DNA of 64,000 bases from an uncultured Christensenellaceae bacterium. Its GTDB lineage: Bacteria; Bacillota; Clostridia; Christensenellales; CAG-314. Of this stretch, positions 9,283 through 18,533 are shown in pieces. The stretch covers positions 85,058-149,057 of the forward strand of contig CAJUIZ010000005.1 in the NCBI GenBank assembly GCA_910586625.1, written 5' to 3'. The notes beneath the pieces are model-generated. The model saw only the letters and a program-made list of their open reading frames with translations, was not told where the DNA came from and did not search any database. The translations under genes were made by a program, and so were the position numbers. The number at the start of each line of letters is the position of its first letter. Positions within the stretch are counted from its first letter, which is position 1.

Positions 9283-9312
9283 CGAGCAAATTCACTCACA
9301 AAATGAAATATT

Positions 9313-11697
9313 ATGATAAATTCTAAAACGTTAATAAAACTCCAATATAAGGACATTTTGCAGGCTGTAAGCTCATTTGCAGTAAGCTCTGTTGCCAAAA
9401 GTAAGGTTTTGAAGCTTACTCCCGCGGAGACGGCGGAGCAGGCGCGCACTTTACTTGACGAAACGCGCCAAGCCTACGATTTGTTTCAATACGAAACGTC
9501 ATACGATTTGGCTGTGGACGACGTAAGCGAAATATGCTCGCTTGCACGAGTAGGGTCGTGCTTGTCGATGGGGCAGTTGCTTCAAATAATGCGTATACTG
9601 AGAACTTCGCGAAGCTTGCAGTCCGCTCTTATGATAGATTACGGAATTGACACGTCGTTGCTTCGAGCCAAAGCTTACGCGCTGTATACCGATAAGGAAT
9701 TGGAGAACGACATAGACTTTGCGATACTTTCCGAAGAAGAAATGAACGATAAAGCTTCTACGGAGTTGTATAACATTCGTAAGAAAATCAAATCGATAAA
9801 CGCAGACATTAAGCAAAAGCTACAAAGCTATACAAAAAGCGGCGAAATGTCCAAGTATTTACAGGATTCTATCGTTACATTGCGCGGAGACAGATACGTT
9901 ATTCCCGTAAAGCAGGAGTATAAATCGTTTGTCAGCGGAATTGTGCACGATCAGTCGGCTACAGGCGCTACTTTATTTGTCGAGCCGATGGCGATAGTTC
10001 AGCTCAACAACGCCTTGCGCGAAGCGACCTTGGAAGAAAAAGCCGAGATTCAACGCATATTGCAGGCTTTTACGGACAGAATTTCACCTAATGCCGCAAA
10101 AATAGTGGTTTCTCAGGATACTGTGAGCGATATAGACGTGATTTTCAGCAAGGTTAAATACGCGTTGGAAAATAAGTGTACACTGCCCGTGATGAACGAT
10201 AACGGCGTTGTCAATCTAAAAAAAGCGCGCCACCCACTGTTAAATAAGGACAAAGTCGTGCCTATATCCATAAAGTTGGGCGACGAATACGACATAATTG
10301 TTATTACCGGTCCTAATACCGGCGGAAAAACCGTTACTCTGAAAACCGTCGGCTTGTTATGCGCTATGGCGATGACAGGACTGTTTATTCCGTGCCAAGA
10401 AGAAAGCGAAGTATCTTTCTATAAAGATATTTTGTGCGATATCGGCGACGAACAGAGCATCGAGCAGAATTTGTCCACTTTTTCGGGACATATAACCAAT
10501 TTGCGAGATATTCTAAACATTGCCGAAAGGGGGAATTTGGTTCTAATAGACGAAGTGGGAGCGGGCACCGAGCCTAACGAAGGAACCGCGCTTGCGCTTG
10601 CCGTTACCGAATTTTTACGTAAAAGCGGCGCAAAATGCGTTATAACAACGCACTATGGCAAATTGAAGGAGTATTCGCTGACAACCGATAGGGTGGAAAA
10701 CGCGTCGATGGAGTTCGATATTCAAACGCTTGCGCCCACATACAGACTGATAATGGGTGTGCCCGGAAGCTCCAACGCAATAGCGATAGCTTCCAAGTTG
10801 GGTCTACGTCAAGACGTAATAGATTTTGCTCGCAGTAACGTTTCCGATGAAAAGCTCGCCTTCGAAAGAGTTATCCAAAACGCCGACGAGATACGTAAGG
10901 ATTACGAAAGAAAGTTGGCGGAGTTAGTCGAAGAAAAGCGTTTGCTGCTTGCGGAAAAGGCACGCGCCGAGAAGCTGAACAGCAGTTTGTTAAATGAAAG
11001 AAACAAGTTGTTGGAAGGCTCGCGCGAAGAAGCCCGTAAAATAGTTGCCAAGGCGAAAGCGGACGCAGGAGAGCTTATCGGAGAAATCAAAGAAATTCTC
11101 AGTCGCGACGTAGTGTCGGACAAGGACTTGTTTGCAGCCCGCGCCGCCGCAAAGAAAATCGGCGACATCGACATATCCGACGATAAAAATCAAGAAGAAG
11201 TGGTTATATTTACCGGCGACAAGGTAGACTTCGATAAGTTAAAGGTAGGCGATACGGCGTATTCTAAGAAGCTGAACGTACAGGTGCGCATAACGGAAAT
11301 TCGCTCTAAATCGCGTATTAAAGTTAAATGCGGAAATATGACGACGGAAGTGTCGGCGGACGACCTGTATTACGCAAAGACTGAAATAAACAAAAAAGCA
11401 GCGCGGTTTCAGCGTGGGAAGTCGGATTCCAAAACAAAAATCAATACGCGCAGCATAAACAATGAGCTGAATGTTATAGGGCAAACTGTTGACGAAGCGA
11501 TAGCCAACGTAGACGCTTTTATCGATTCGGCAGTGCTTGCAGGCTTGTCGCAATTGTGGATAATTCACGGAATGGGCACAGGAAAGCTTCGCGCAGGACT
11601 GCACGAGCATTTCCGAAAACATCCCAATGTTGCAGAATTTAGGCTGGGCGCGTACGGAGAAGGCGAAAGCGGGGTAACCGTAATAACACTGAAATAA
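9313..11697 (+). CDS. mutS2: MutS2 (RqcU-type) ATPase with Smr domain
   Basis: 794 residues. Contains the MutS core and clamp, the ATPase with Walker A GPNTGGKT at 333-340 and the Walker B stretch LVLIDEVGAGTEP, a long coiled coil (about 515-620, rich in E, K and A), a KOW-like region, and a C-terminal Smr domain (about 718-794, ELNVIGQTVDEAIANVDAF, WIIHGMGTGKLR). MutS2 was described as a recombination inhibitor; in B. subtilis it also rescues collided ribosomes. It lacks the mismatch-binding domain of true MutS, which is present separately at 18.5 kb. The ATG has no clear ribosome site, and no better start is seen. Confidence 0.95.
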   Translation: MINSKTLIKLQYKDILQAVSSFAVSSVAKSKVLKLTPAETAEQARTLLDETRQAYDLFQYETSYDLAVDDVSEICSLARVGSCLSMGQLLQIMRILRTSRSLQSALMIDYGIDTSLLRAKAYALYTDKELENDIDFAILSEEEMNDKASTELYNIRKKIKSINADIKQKLQSYTKSGEMSKYLQDSIVTLRGDRYVIPVKQEYKSFVSGIVHDQSATGATLFVEPMAIVQLNNALREATLEEKAEIQRILQAFTDRISPNAAKIVVSQDTVSDIDVIFSKVKYALENKCTLPVMNDNGVVNLKKARHPLLNKDKVVPISIKLGDEYDIIVITGPNTGGKTVTLKTVGLLCAMAMTGLFIPCQEESEVSFYKDILCDIGDEQSIEQNLSTFSGHITNLRDILNIAERGNLVLIDEVGAGTEPNEGTALALAVTEFLRKSGAKCVITTHYGKLKEYSLTTDRVENASMEFDIQTLAPTYRLIMGVPGSSNAIAIASKLGLRQDVIDFARSNVSDEKLAFERVIQNADEIRKDYERKLAELVEEKRLLLAEKARAEKLNSSLLNERNKLLEGSREEARKIVAKAKADAGELIGEIKEILSRDVVSDKDLFAARAAAKKIGDIDISDDKNQEEVVIFTGDKVDFDKLKVGDTAYSKKLNVQVRITEIRSKSRIKVKCGNMTTEVSADDLYYAKTEINKKAARFQRGKSDSKTKINTRSINNELNVIGQTVDEAIANVDAFIDSAVLAGLSQLWIIHGMGTGKLRAGLHEHFRKHPNVAEFRLGAYGEGESGVTVITLK

Positions 11698-11749
11698 GTA
11701 TTATTTGAGCTGAATTATCCGTAGAACCACGAAAAATAGAAAAATACAG

Positions 11750-11772
11750 AATATTATGTTAAACATAATATT
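11750..11772. promoter_or_regulatory. Perfect 23-bp palindrome upstream of the cysteine desulfurase gene
   Basis: Two perfect 11-base arms (AATATTATGTT and AACATAATATT) flank a single central A, 14 bases before the ATG at 11787. There is no T run, so it is not a terminator. The position suggests an operator, but no regulator is known here. Its inner part (ATTATGT, 3 bases, ACATAAT) resembles the palindrome at 24108. Confidence 0.5.
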
Positions 11773-11786
11773 GCTTTGGAGTTATA

Positions 11787-12923
11787 ATGGTACATTATTT
11801 CGATAATTGCGCGACGACGCGCGTGGATGATGAAGTGCAGAAGATATTGTCACGTTACGCCGCGGAAATATATTTCAATCCGTCCGCAAGAAGTACTTAC
11901 AGCTTAAACGTCGCAAACGATATAAACACGGCAAGACGGGATATTGCCCGTAGGTTGGGAGTAAACGACACGGAAATATTTTTTACTTCCGGAGGTACTG
12001 AATCGGACAATATTGCCATAATGGGGAGTCTACGCGCCAAGCGCGGCAACGTTGTAATAAGCCTTATCGAGCATTCTGCGACTTACAATGCCGTAGCCGA
12101 ACTGTCTAATCGCGGATACGAAGTACGCATCGCCAAGACTCTTGCCGACGGGCATATAGACGCGAACGACTTCATAAGCAAGGTGGACGAGCAAACAGTA
12201 TTGGCTTGCTTTATGCACGTCAGCAACGAGACCGGAGCGATAAACGACGTGCGCGCTATTAACGCAATGATTAAGGCAAAGAACGCCGATACGGTTACCT
12301 TTTCCGACGGGGTGCAGGCGTTAGGTAAAATTCCCGTTAACATTCGTTACTTGGGAGTCGATTTGTACTCGTTCGCTTCACACAAAATTCACGGAAGCAA
12401 AGGCGTTGGCGGACTGTACGTTAAAAACAACTTGAAAATATCTCCGTTGCTGCGCGGCGGCGGACAGGAAAAAGGACTGCGCTCCGGCACCGAATTTGTA
12501 GGCGGAATTGTAGGATTTGCCAAAGCAATAGAGCTTGCCTGCGACAATGTGGCGGCAAACGCGCATAATTTTACGGAATACAAGCAAATAATACGCAACG
12601 CGCTTGCTTCTGTTTCGGATTGGAAAGAAATTTGTACGGAAAACGTTTCTCCCGCAATTATGTCGTTGGCTTTTGCCGACATTAAAGGCGAAGTGCTCGT
12701 GCATATGCTGGAAAAGTATGATATAATAATAGGAACGGGTTCGGCTTGCAGCTCTAAAAACAAACAAAGCAGATTTGCAAAAGCGATAGGACTCGAAGCG
12801 AAATATTCCGAAGGAGTAATACGCATAAGCTTTTCTAAGTACAACACCAAGGAAGAAGCCGAGTTGCTTGCGGAAAAGCTTAGGCTGTGCATTACGGATC
12901 TTCGCAAAACAATGTTAGGATAG
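11787..12923 (+). CDS. Cysteine desulfurase, IscS/NifS-like
   Basis: 378 residues. A PLP enzyme that removes sulfur from cysteine and passes it as a persulfide to acceptors. Visible are FFTSGGTESDNIAI (about 66), the PLP lysine in SFASHKIHGSKG (K200), and the active cysteine in GTGSACSSKNKQ (C321) on the mobile loop. The next gene is thiI, so the expected acceptor is ThiI for 4-thiouridine in tRNA; this pairing is common in Firmicutes (NifZ-ThiI in Bacillus). Ribosome site TTTGGAG precedes the ATG. A perfect palindrome lies just upstream. Confidence 0.92.
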   Translation: MVHYFDNCATTRVDDEVQKILSRYAAEIYFNPSARSTYSLNVANDINTARRDIARRLGVNDTEIFFTSGGTESDNIAIMGSLRAKRGNVVISLIEHSATYNAVAELSNRGYEVRIAKTLADGHIDANDFISKVDEQTVLACFMHVSNETGAINDVRAINAMIKAKNADTVTFSDGVQALGKIPVNIRYLGVDLYSFASHKIHGSKGVGGLYVKNNLKISPLLRGGGQEKGLRSGTEFVGGIVGFAKAIELACDNVAANAHNFTEYKQIIRNALASVSDWKEICTENVSPAIMSLAFADIKGEVLVHMLEKYDIIIGTGSACSSKNKQSRFAKAIGLEAKYSEGVIRISFSKYNTKEEAELLAEKLRLCITDLRKTMLG

Positions 12924-12929
12924 GTGCAT

Positions 12930-14081
12930 ATGAAAGTAATTATTATCAGATATTCAGAAATTCACTTAAAGGGTAATAACCGCGAATTTTTCGAAAGCGC
13001 GCTGATATCCAATATCAAAGCAGCGCTTAAAGGTTTCGAATACGATTTCTCGCGTACGAACGGACGTTACGTAATTAGGAATTTCGACGAAACACGGTTG
13101 GACGATATAACTGACATAGTAAAAAACGTCTTCGGCGTGCATTCGCTAAGCGTTGCAGAAGAAATAGATTCCGATTACGGCGAAATCAAGCGCGCCGCAT
13201 TACTTTTTGCGCCCGCGGCGGGATCGTTCAAGGTGTCTACCAACCGAGCCGACAAGCGTTTTCCTATGCCGTCGATGAAGGTATCGGCAGAGATAGGCGG
13301 AGAAATACTTGAAAAGCACCCCAACCTTACGGTGGATTTGTTCAATCCGCAGAACGTCGTCAATATAGACATTCGCGAAAACGGTAAAACGTTTGTTTTC
13401 AGTCAAATAATAAAAGCGGTTAACGGTATGCCCGTAGGCACCGGCGGCAAGGGAATAGTGATGCTTTCCGGCGGAATAGACAGCCCCGTAGCAGCTTATA
13501 TGATGGCTAAACGCGGAATGACATTGCGAGCGCTGCATTTTCATAGTTTTCCGTATACAAGCATGCAAGCCAAGCAAAAGGTATTGGATTTAGCGAAAAT
13601 AATAAAGAAATACACCTTGCATTTGACTGTCGACGTGGTAAGTTTTACTGAAATTCAAACTGTCATTCACGAAAAATGTCCCGAAGAATATATGATTACA
13701 ATTATGCGTCGTTTTATGATGCGCATAGCCGAACGCATTGCAAAAAACAATAATGCGGGCGCAATTATTACGGGGGAAAGCTTAGGACAGGTTGCCAGTC
13801 AAACGTTGGAAAGCTTGACAAGCACCAACTCTGTTGCGACGCTTCCGGTATTTCGTCCTTTGATAGGCTTCGATAAAGACGAAATAATAGAAATCTCTCA
13901 GAAAATAGGCGCGTTTGAAACGTCGATACTTCCGTATGAAGACTGTTGTACCATATTTTTGCCGAAACGTCCCGTAACCAAGCCCCGCCTTTCGGCAGTG
14001 GAGAAGGTTGAAAGCGTTTTGGACGTGGACGCGCTGGTGGAAAACGCCCTTGCCAACATAGAAACCGTCGCAATTGACTGA
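12930..14081 (+). CDS. thiI: tRNA 4-thiouridine synthetase ThiI
   Basis: 383 residues from ATG 12930; an alternative GTG lies at 12924, right after the desulfurase stop, but TTAGGA is better spaced for the ATG. Domains: N-terminal ferredoxin-like, THUMP (about 60-165), and PP-loop adenylation domain with SGGIDSP at 180-186. It adenylates U8 of tRNA and replaces the oxygen with sulfur delivered by the neighbouring desulfurase. There is no C-terminal rhodanese domain, as in most Firmicutes; the EDCCTIFLPKRP segment keeps the conserved cysteine. Sulfur transfer therefore must run without a rhodanese cysteine. Confidence 0.96.
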   Translation: MKVIIIRYSEIHLKGNNREFFESALISNIKAALKGFEYDFSRTNGRYVIRNFDETRLDDITDIVKNVFGVHSLSVAEEIDSDYGEIKRAALLFAPAAGSFKVSTNRADKRFPMPSMKVSAEIGGEILEKHPNLTVDLFNPQNVVNIDIRENGKTFVFSQIIKAVNGMPVGTGGKGIVMLSGGIDSPVAAYMMAKRGMTLRALHFHSFPYTSMQAKQKVLDLAKIIKKYTLHLTVDVVSFTEIQTVIHEKCPEEYMITIMRRFMMRIAERIAKNNNAGAIITGESLGQVASQTLESLTSTNSVATLPVFRPLIGFDKDEIIEISQKIGAFETSILPYEDCCTIFLPKRPVTKPRLSAVEKVESVLDVDALVENALANIETVAID

Positions 14082-14165
14082 TTGGGCTATATTTATATAT
14101 ACGGCGTTATGCGCAGTGAATAGACGCATATTTGAAGGTTGCATTTATGTAAAAACTACTTTGTT

Positions 14166-14837
14166 ATGAAAAAAATAGTAATAAAGCATAAACGAATCGT
14201 TACAGATAAGTTGATTCCTTTCGGGTTTGAGCAAAGCGATGAGGGATTTGCTTTTTCAAAATATATATCAGACGGACAATTCGACTTAAAATTGTTTGTT
14301 AAGGACGGCGAGCTTTTTTCAAGTCTTACCGAACGGGAGTTCGGCGAAGAATACGTATTGCATCTCATTGCCGACGCGCAAGGCGAATTTGTAGGCAAAG
14401 TCAAAGCCGAATACAACTGCGTATTAGACAAATTTGTCGAAAACTGCTGCGAAACAAACGTGTTCCTAAGCGAGCAAGCGCGCGCAGTAATAGAGTACGT
14501 ACGTAAAACATACGGCGACGAATTACAGTATCTGTGGGAAAGGTTTCCCGAAAACGCAGTTTTCAGAAGAAAGGACACGCAAACCTGGTACGCGGTTTTG
14601 CTTGTTGTTTCTCGCAGGAAAATCGGCTTTGATATGGACGAAAAAACCGATATTATCGACCTACGTATGCGCCCCGACAACGCCGAAAATCTGATAGACG
14701 GCAAAGCATATCTTCCCGGCTACCATATGAATAAAAAGAATTGGTTTACCGTTGTGTTAGACGGAAGCGCGCCTACGGAAGAAATTTTCCGCAGGATAGA
14801 CGATAGCTACAATTTGGCATACAAAAAGTGCAAATAA
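14166..14837 (+). CDS. MmcQ/YjbR-like protein with extra N-terminal region
   Basis: About 223 residues from ATG 14166 (KKIVIKHKR); a TTG in frame at 14139 would add nine residues. Neither start has a convincing ribosome site. The C-terminal half (about 120-223) has the YjbR features WYAVLLVVSRRK and YHMNKKNWFTVVLDG followed by IDDSYNLAYKK, a fold related to CyaY/YjbR and proposed to bind DNA. The N-terminal half (about 1-110) resembles the extra domain found on longer family members. Function is not known. The stop codon lies inside a terminator hairpin shared with the convergent PBP gene. Confidence 0.75.
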   Translation: MKKIVIKHKRIVTDKLIPFGFEQSDEGFAFSKYISDGQFDLKLFVKDGELFSSLTEREFGEEYVLHLIADAQGEFVGKVKAEYNCVLDKFVENCCETNVFLSEQARAVIEYVRKTYGDELQYLWERFPENAVFRRKDTQTWYAVLLVVSRRKIGFDMDEKTDIIDLRMRPDNAENLIDGKAYLPGYHMNKKNWFTVVLDGSAPTEEIFRRIDDSYNLAYKKCK

Positions 14838-14866
14838 TCTGCGTGTTATTTGCACTTTGTTTTTTT
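14825..14866. terminator. Bidirectional terminator between yjbR-like gene and pbp1
   Basis: Arms 14825-14837 and 14846-14858 pair perfectly over 13 bases (AAAGTGCAAATAA with TTATTTGCACTTT). T runs follow on both strands, which suits the convergent genes on either side. Confidence 0.88.
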
Positions 14867-14883
14867 GGGGTTATTTTTCGATT

Positions 14884-17088
14884 TTATTTCCAATACCAAA
14901 AATCTATTATAGACGGAAATTCGTTTTTATCCTGCGGCTTTGCGCGGCATACTGTCAATACGGGCGTAGTATATACCGTCTTGTCGTTTACGATAAGCTC
15001 GGCGAAGTATTCGGCGCGGTCGGCTTTCAGCGTTTCGGTATAGCGTCCGTTTGGAGCGGTACATTCCGTTTTGCCGTCGTCTGTCTTTTTGTATAATATC
15101 CATCTGCCTTTGTCCGTTTGCGGCAGTTCGACAGTTACGCTGTCGTCAACAGCCTTGCCTGTCAATTCGTACGTATACGTAGGTTTTTCGGCGCGCTCCT
15201 GCGGTGCGTTGCAGGCGTCGAACAGAAATTTTTCGCCGCCGTCGGCAATTAACACCTTTTGATCATCGTATAGACTTTCCGCGTCTAACTCGACTTCGAT
15301 TATATTCGACGGTCGAACAAATTTGGCGGGCTTGACTTTCTCGTACATTTTGTCTAACAGTTTGCCTGCAAGGACGCTTGGAGCGGTAGAGCCGCTTACG
15401 TCGTTATCCAAATCTCCGCTGAACCATACGGCGAATACGTCCGAAGTAGTGTATCCCGCTATAATAGCGTCGCTGTTGCCCTGACTGTTACCGACTGTTC
15501 CCGTTTTTGCCGCTACTTGGTATCCGTCGCGTTTCAGTCTTTTCGCCGTTCCGTTTTGTACGGTATTGACGAGCATATCCGTCATAAGATAATTGGCGCT
15601 CGGTTGAAATACTCTTACGTTTTCCGTCCGCCTGCTGTAAATCGTACCGTTTTCGTTGCATATGCTTTTTATAAAGCAAACGTCGTTGCAAACGCCGTCG
15701 TTTGCAAGGGTAGAGTATCCCTTTGCCAACGTAAACAAATCCACGCCGCCGTTAACGTTGCCGAGGGCCATCGACAGGTTTTGTTCGCCTTGTATTCCCA
15801 ACTTTTCCAGATATCCTTGCGCCTTGTCCAGACCCAAAGCGTTGAGCGTTTTTACCGCGGGAACGTTTAGGCTCTTCGCTACGGAATTTTTGATAGTGGT
15901 CCAGCCGCTGTATCCGCCCGCATTGGACGGCTTGTAACCGTTGAAGTCCGTTAGTTCGTCTAAAACGGGCGACGCTTCGGTAATTATCCGTTCGTTGAGC
16001 GCAGGAGCATATACGGCAATGGGCTTGAATGCGCTGCCCACCTGACGTCTGTCGCCTGCCGTCGCGCCGCGAAAATAACAGGCTTCGACCCCGCCGCAAC
16101 TGTCCGTTACTATTGCGGAAATATCGGCGAGCGCGCCCGATTTCGTTACGGTTTTATCGCTCTTTACAAGGTTGGACAGCGCCCTTTGTTTGGACTGATT
16201 GCAATAGGTTTCTATAATGAAGTTGGACTGCGCAAGCTGCATAGGAGTCATATTTAGCAGTCTGCACGCTTCTTTCATTACGTGATAGGTGTAGGATTTC
16301 TCCGCCCTGACTTTTTGCGGAACGTATTCTATTTCCGATTCCAACGCTCGATTATACTGTTCGCTGTCGATTACTTGCTGCTCGCGCATAAGTTTTAACA
16401 CGCTGTCGCGCCGTATTTTGCACTTATCGGCGTTTTTGTCCGGAGCATAGGTATTGGGAGCTTTGATCATTCCTGCCAGTACTGCGCTCTCGGATACGGT
16501 TAAATCCTGCGCGCTTTTGTTGAAATACACGTTGGAAGCCGTTTCTATCCCGTAGGCGTTCCGTCCGAAATAGATGGTGTTTAGATACATTTCCAATATT
16601 TCTTTTTTCGTGTAATTTTTTTCCAGCTCGCGAGCCAACAACATTTCGTTGGCTTTGCGCTTCATAGTTTTGTAATTGTCCAAATGCGTATTTTTTATAA
16701 GTTGCTGACTTATCGTAGACGCGCCTTCTTTGTATCCGCCGCTTTTTAAGTTGTGAAGCATTGCGCCGAACACGCGCTTGTAATCTATTCCCTTGTGCGA
16801 AAAGAAACGCTTGTCTTCGACGGCTACAAACGCTTTGTAAGTGTAGTCGTGTAACGCGTCCAACGGTATCTGCTTGTATTCGTATAAATACATAGGTTCG
16901 GCTATTTTCGCGCCGTCGTTATCCAGTATGGTAAGAGAAGTATATACTTCGTTCAGTCTGTTTCTGTCAAACTTGACGTAGTCGTCGCTTTTCTTCCAAA
17001 CGGATACGCCTATTACGCCTGCCGTAACGCTTATAAGCACAACAGATGCCAATACTATGGAGAATATCTTCAAAAAACGTTTTTTCAT
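14884..17088 (-). CDS. Class A penicillin-binding protein (bifunctional transglycosylase/transpeptidase)
   Basis: About 734 residues from ATG 17088 (MKKRFLKIFS); in-frame starts at 17115 and 17148 exist but would put charged residues before the membrane anchor. One transmembrane helix (about 8-30), then a GT51 glycosyltransferase domain with EDKRFFSHKG (E91) and GASTISQQLIKN, and a transpeptidase domain with the active serine in GSAFKP, SLN, and KTGTVGNS. It polymerises lipid II and cross-links the glycan at the outer face of the membrane. The C-terminal extension past the transpeptidase is about 130 residues of unknown role. It stands alone on the minus strand, divergent from miaB. It could be a vegetative or a sporulation PBP. 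Confidence 0.93.
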   Translation of the reverse strand: MKKRFLKIFSIVLASVVLISVTAGVIGVSVWKKSDDYVKFDRNRLNEVYTSLTILDNDGAKIAEPMYLYEYKQIPLDALHDYTYKAFVAVEDKRFFSHKGIDYKRVFGAMLHNLKSGGYKEGASTISQQLIKNTHLDNYKTMKRKANEMLLARELEKNYTKKEILEMYLNTIYFGRNAYGIETASNVYFNKSAQDLTVSESAVLAGMIKAPNTYAPDKNADKCKIRRDSVLKLMREQQVIDSEQYNRALESEIEYVPQKVRAEKSYTYHVMKEACRLLNMTPMQLAQSNFIIETYCNQSKQRALSNLVKSDKTVTKSGALADISAIVTDSCGGVEACYFRGATAGDRRQVGSAFKPIAVYAPALNERIITEASPVLDELTDFNGYKPSNAGGYSGWTTIKNSVAKSLNVPAVKTLNALGLDKAQGYLEKLGIQGEQNLSMALGNVNGGVDLFTLAKGYSTLANDGVCNDVCFIKSICNENGTIYSRRTENVRVFQPSANYLMTDMLVNTVQNGTAKRLKRDGYQVAAKTGTVGNSQGNSDAIIAGYTTSDVFAVWFSGDLDNDVSGSTAPSVLAGKLLDKMYEKVKPAKFVRPSNIIEVELDAESLYDDQKVLIADGGEKFLFDACNAPQERAEKPTYTYELTGKAVDDSVTVELPQTDKGRWILYKKTDDGKTECTAPNGRYTETLKADRAEYFAELIVNDKTVYTTPVLTVCRAKPQDKNEFPSIIDFWYWK

Positions 17089-17132
17089 ATCACTATTATT
17101 GTTTGTGATTTGCATTTTTATATTTATTTTTC

Positions 17133-17161
17133 TTGAAAAATATTGCAAGAAATAGTAAAAT
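17133..17161 (+). promoter_or_regulatory. SigA promoter for miaB-mutS-mutL-miaA
   Basis: TTGAAA at 17133-17138, 17-base spacer, TAAAAT at 17156-17161. It gives a leader of about 45 bases before the TTG start of miaB. Confidence 0.6.
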
Positions 17162-17213
17162 GTATTTATAAGTATTATTATGCCACTTTATGTCTAAAAA
17201 AGGAGAGTGCCGC

Positions 17214-18533
17214 TTGAAATATTTTATTCATACCTACGGCTGTCAAATGAACGTTCACGATTCGGAAAAAATTGCCGGCATTATGGAAGGACTGGGATAC
17301 GAGTCCTGTTCGTCGGCGCAGGACGCCGACGCGGTTATCTTCAATACCTGTTGTATACGCGAAACGGCGGAGCAGAAAATTTACGGACATATAGGGGAGC
17401 TGAAAAAAGTTAAACGCGCAAAACCGAATATGATTGTGGCTGTATGCGGCTGTATGTCGCAGCAAGCGGGCGTAGCGGAAAAAATAAAGGAGAGTTATCC
17501 ATTTGTAGATATTGTACTTGGAACGTCTAATCTCGACCTTTTGCGCGAAGCGGTATTATCCGCGCAAAACAAAAAACATAGTTTTAACGTGGATTTTAGG
17601 CAATACAACGAAGAAGATTTTGCTCAATCGCGCACAAGCTTTCCCAATGCGTGGGTTAATATCAATTACGGATGCAACAATTTTTGCACGTATTGCATAG
17701 TTCCGTACGTTCGAGGCCGTGAACGCAGCCGCAGGACGTCTGACATAATGGCGGAAGTAAAAAGCCTGCTTGCGCAGGGCTACAAAGAAATTACTCTTCT
17801 CGGGCAGAACGTAAATTCCTACGGACACGACTTACCATACGGAGAAAGCTTCGCGTCGCTGCTGAAAGAAATCGGCGAATTGGACGGCAAATTTCGTTTA
17901 CGCTTTATGACTTCGCACCCCAAAGATTTGTCCGACGAAGTAATAGACGCGGTAGCGGCGTACCCCAATATTTGCAATAATATTCATCTTCCAGTCCAAA
18001 GCGGCAGTACGGAAATTTTACGACGCATGAACCGCAGATACACTCGCGACGATTACTTGTCATTGGTGCAGCGCATACGCGCAAAATTGCCAGACGTAGG
18101 CATTACGACGGACATAATGGTGGGCTTCCCCGGGGAGACGGAAAAGGACTTCGAAGATACGTTAGACCTTGTAAAGCAGGCGCGATACAGCTCTGCATTT
18201 TGCTTTATTTATTCACGCAGAAAAGGAACGCCCGCGTATTCGATGGATAATCAGATACCCTACGCTGTCAAGCGCGACCGAATAACGCGTTTGCTGGCTT
18301 GTCAAAACGAAGTTACGAAAGAAATTAGCCGAGATATGTTGGGTAAACGCTACGAAGTGTTGGTAGAAGGCGCAAATACGCATTACGCCGATACAATGTG
18401 CGGACGGACGGAAAGCGGCAGACTTGTCAACTTCAAATGCGACGATTCGTATATTGGAAAGTTTGTTATTGTGGAAATAGAACAAGCGAAATCCGCCACT
18501 TTGTGGGGATCGATTGTTAAGGAGCGGCAATGA
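17214..18533 (+). CDS. miaB: tRNA-2-methylthio-N6-dimethylallyladenosine synthase MiaB
   Basis: 439 residues from TTG 17214, which has AAGGAG 8 bases upstream; an ATG at 17190 lies before that ribosome site and is less likely. Domains: N-terminal UPF0004 (KYFIHTYGCQMNVHDSE, three cysteines for the auxiliary cluster), radical SAM core with GCNNFCTYCIVPYVRGRERS, and C-terminal TRAM. It adds a methylthio group to i6A37 of tRNA. The enzyme that makes its substrate, MiaA, is encoded three genes downstream in the same operon. It overlaps mutS by 4 bases (ATGA). Confidence 0.96.
   Translation: MKYFIHTYGCQMNVHDSEKIAGIMEGLGYESCSSAQDADAVIFNTCCIRETAEQKIYGHIGELKKVKRAKPNMIVAVCGCMSQQAGVAEKIKESYPFVDIVLGTSNLDLLREAVLSAQNKKHSFNVDFRQYNEEDFAQSRTSFPNAWVNINYGCNNFCTYCIVPYVRGRERSRRTSDIMAEVKSLLAQGYKEITLLGQNVNSYGHDLPYGESFASLLKEIGELDGKFRLRFMTSHPKDLSDEVIDAVAAYPNICNNIHLPVQSGSTEILRRMNRRYTRDDYLSLVQRIRAKLPDVGITTDIMVGFPGETEKDFEDTLDLVKQARYSSAFCFIYSRRKGTPAYSMDNQIPYAVKRDRITRLLACQNEVTKEISRDMLGKRYEVLVEGANTHYADTMCGRTESGRLVNFKCDDSYIGKFVIVEIEQAKSATLWGSIVKERQ

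Noticed and set aside
11750..11772. Possible dif site, because TTATGTTAAA matches the right half of known dif sites
   Set aside because: The left half and six-base centre do not fit; it is a simple symmetric palindrome.
12083..12907. Long antisense frames opposite the cysteine desulfurase and many other genes
   Set aside because: They are shadows of real genes on the other strand, with no start signals.
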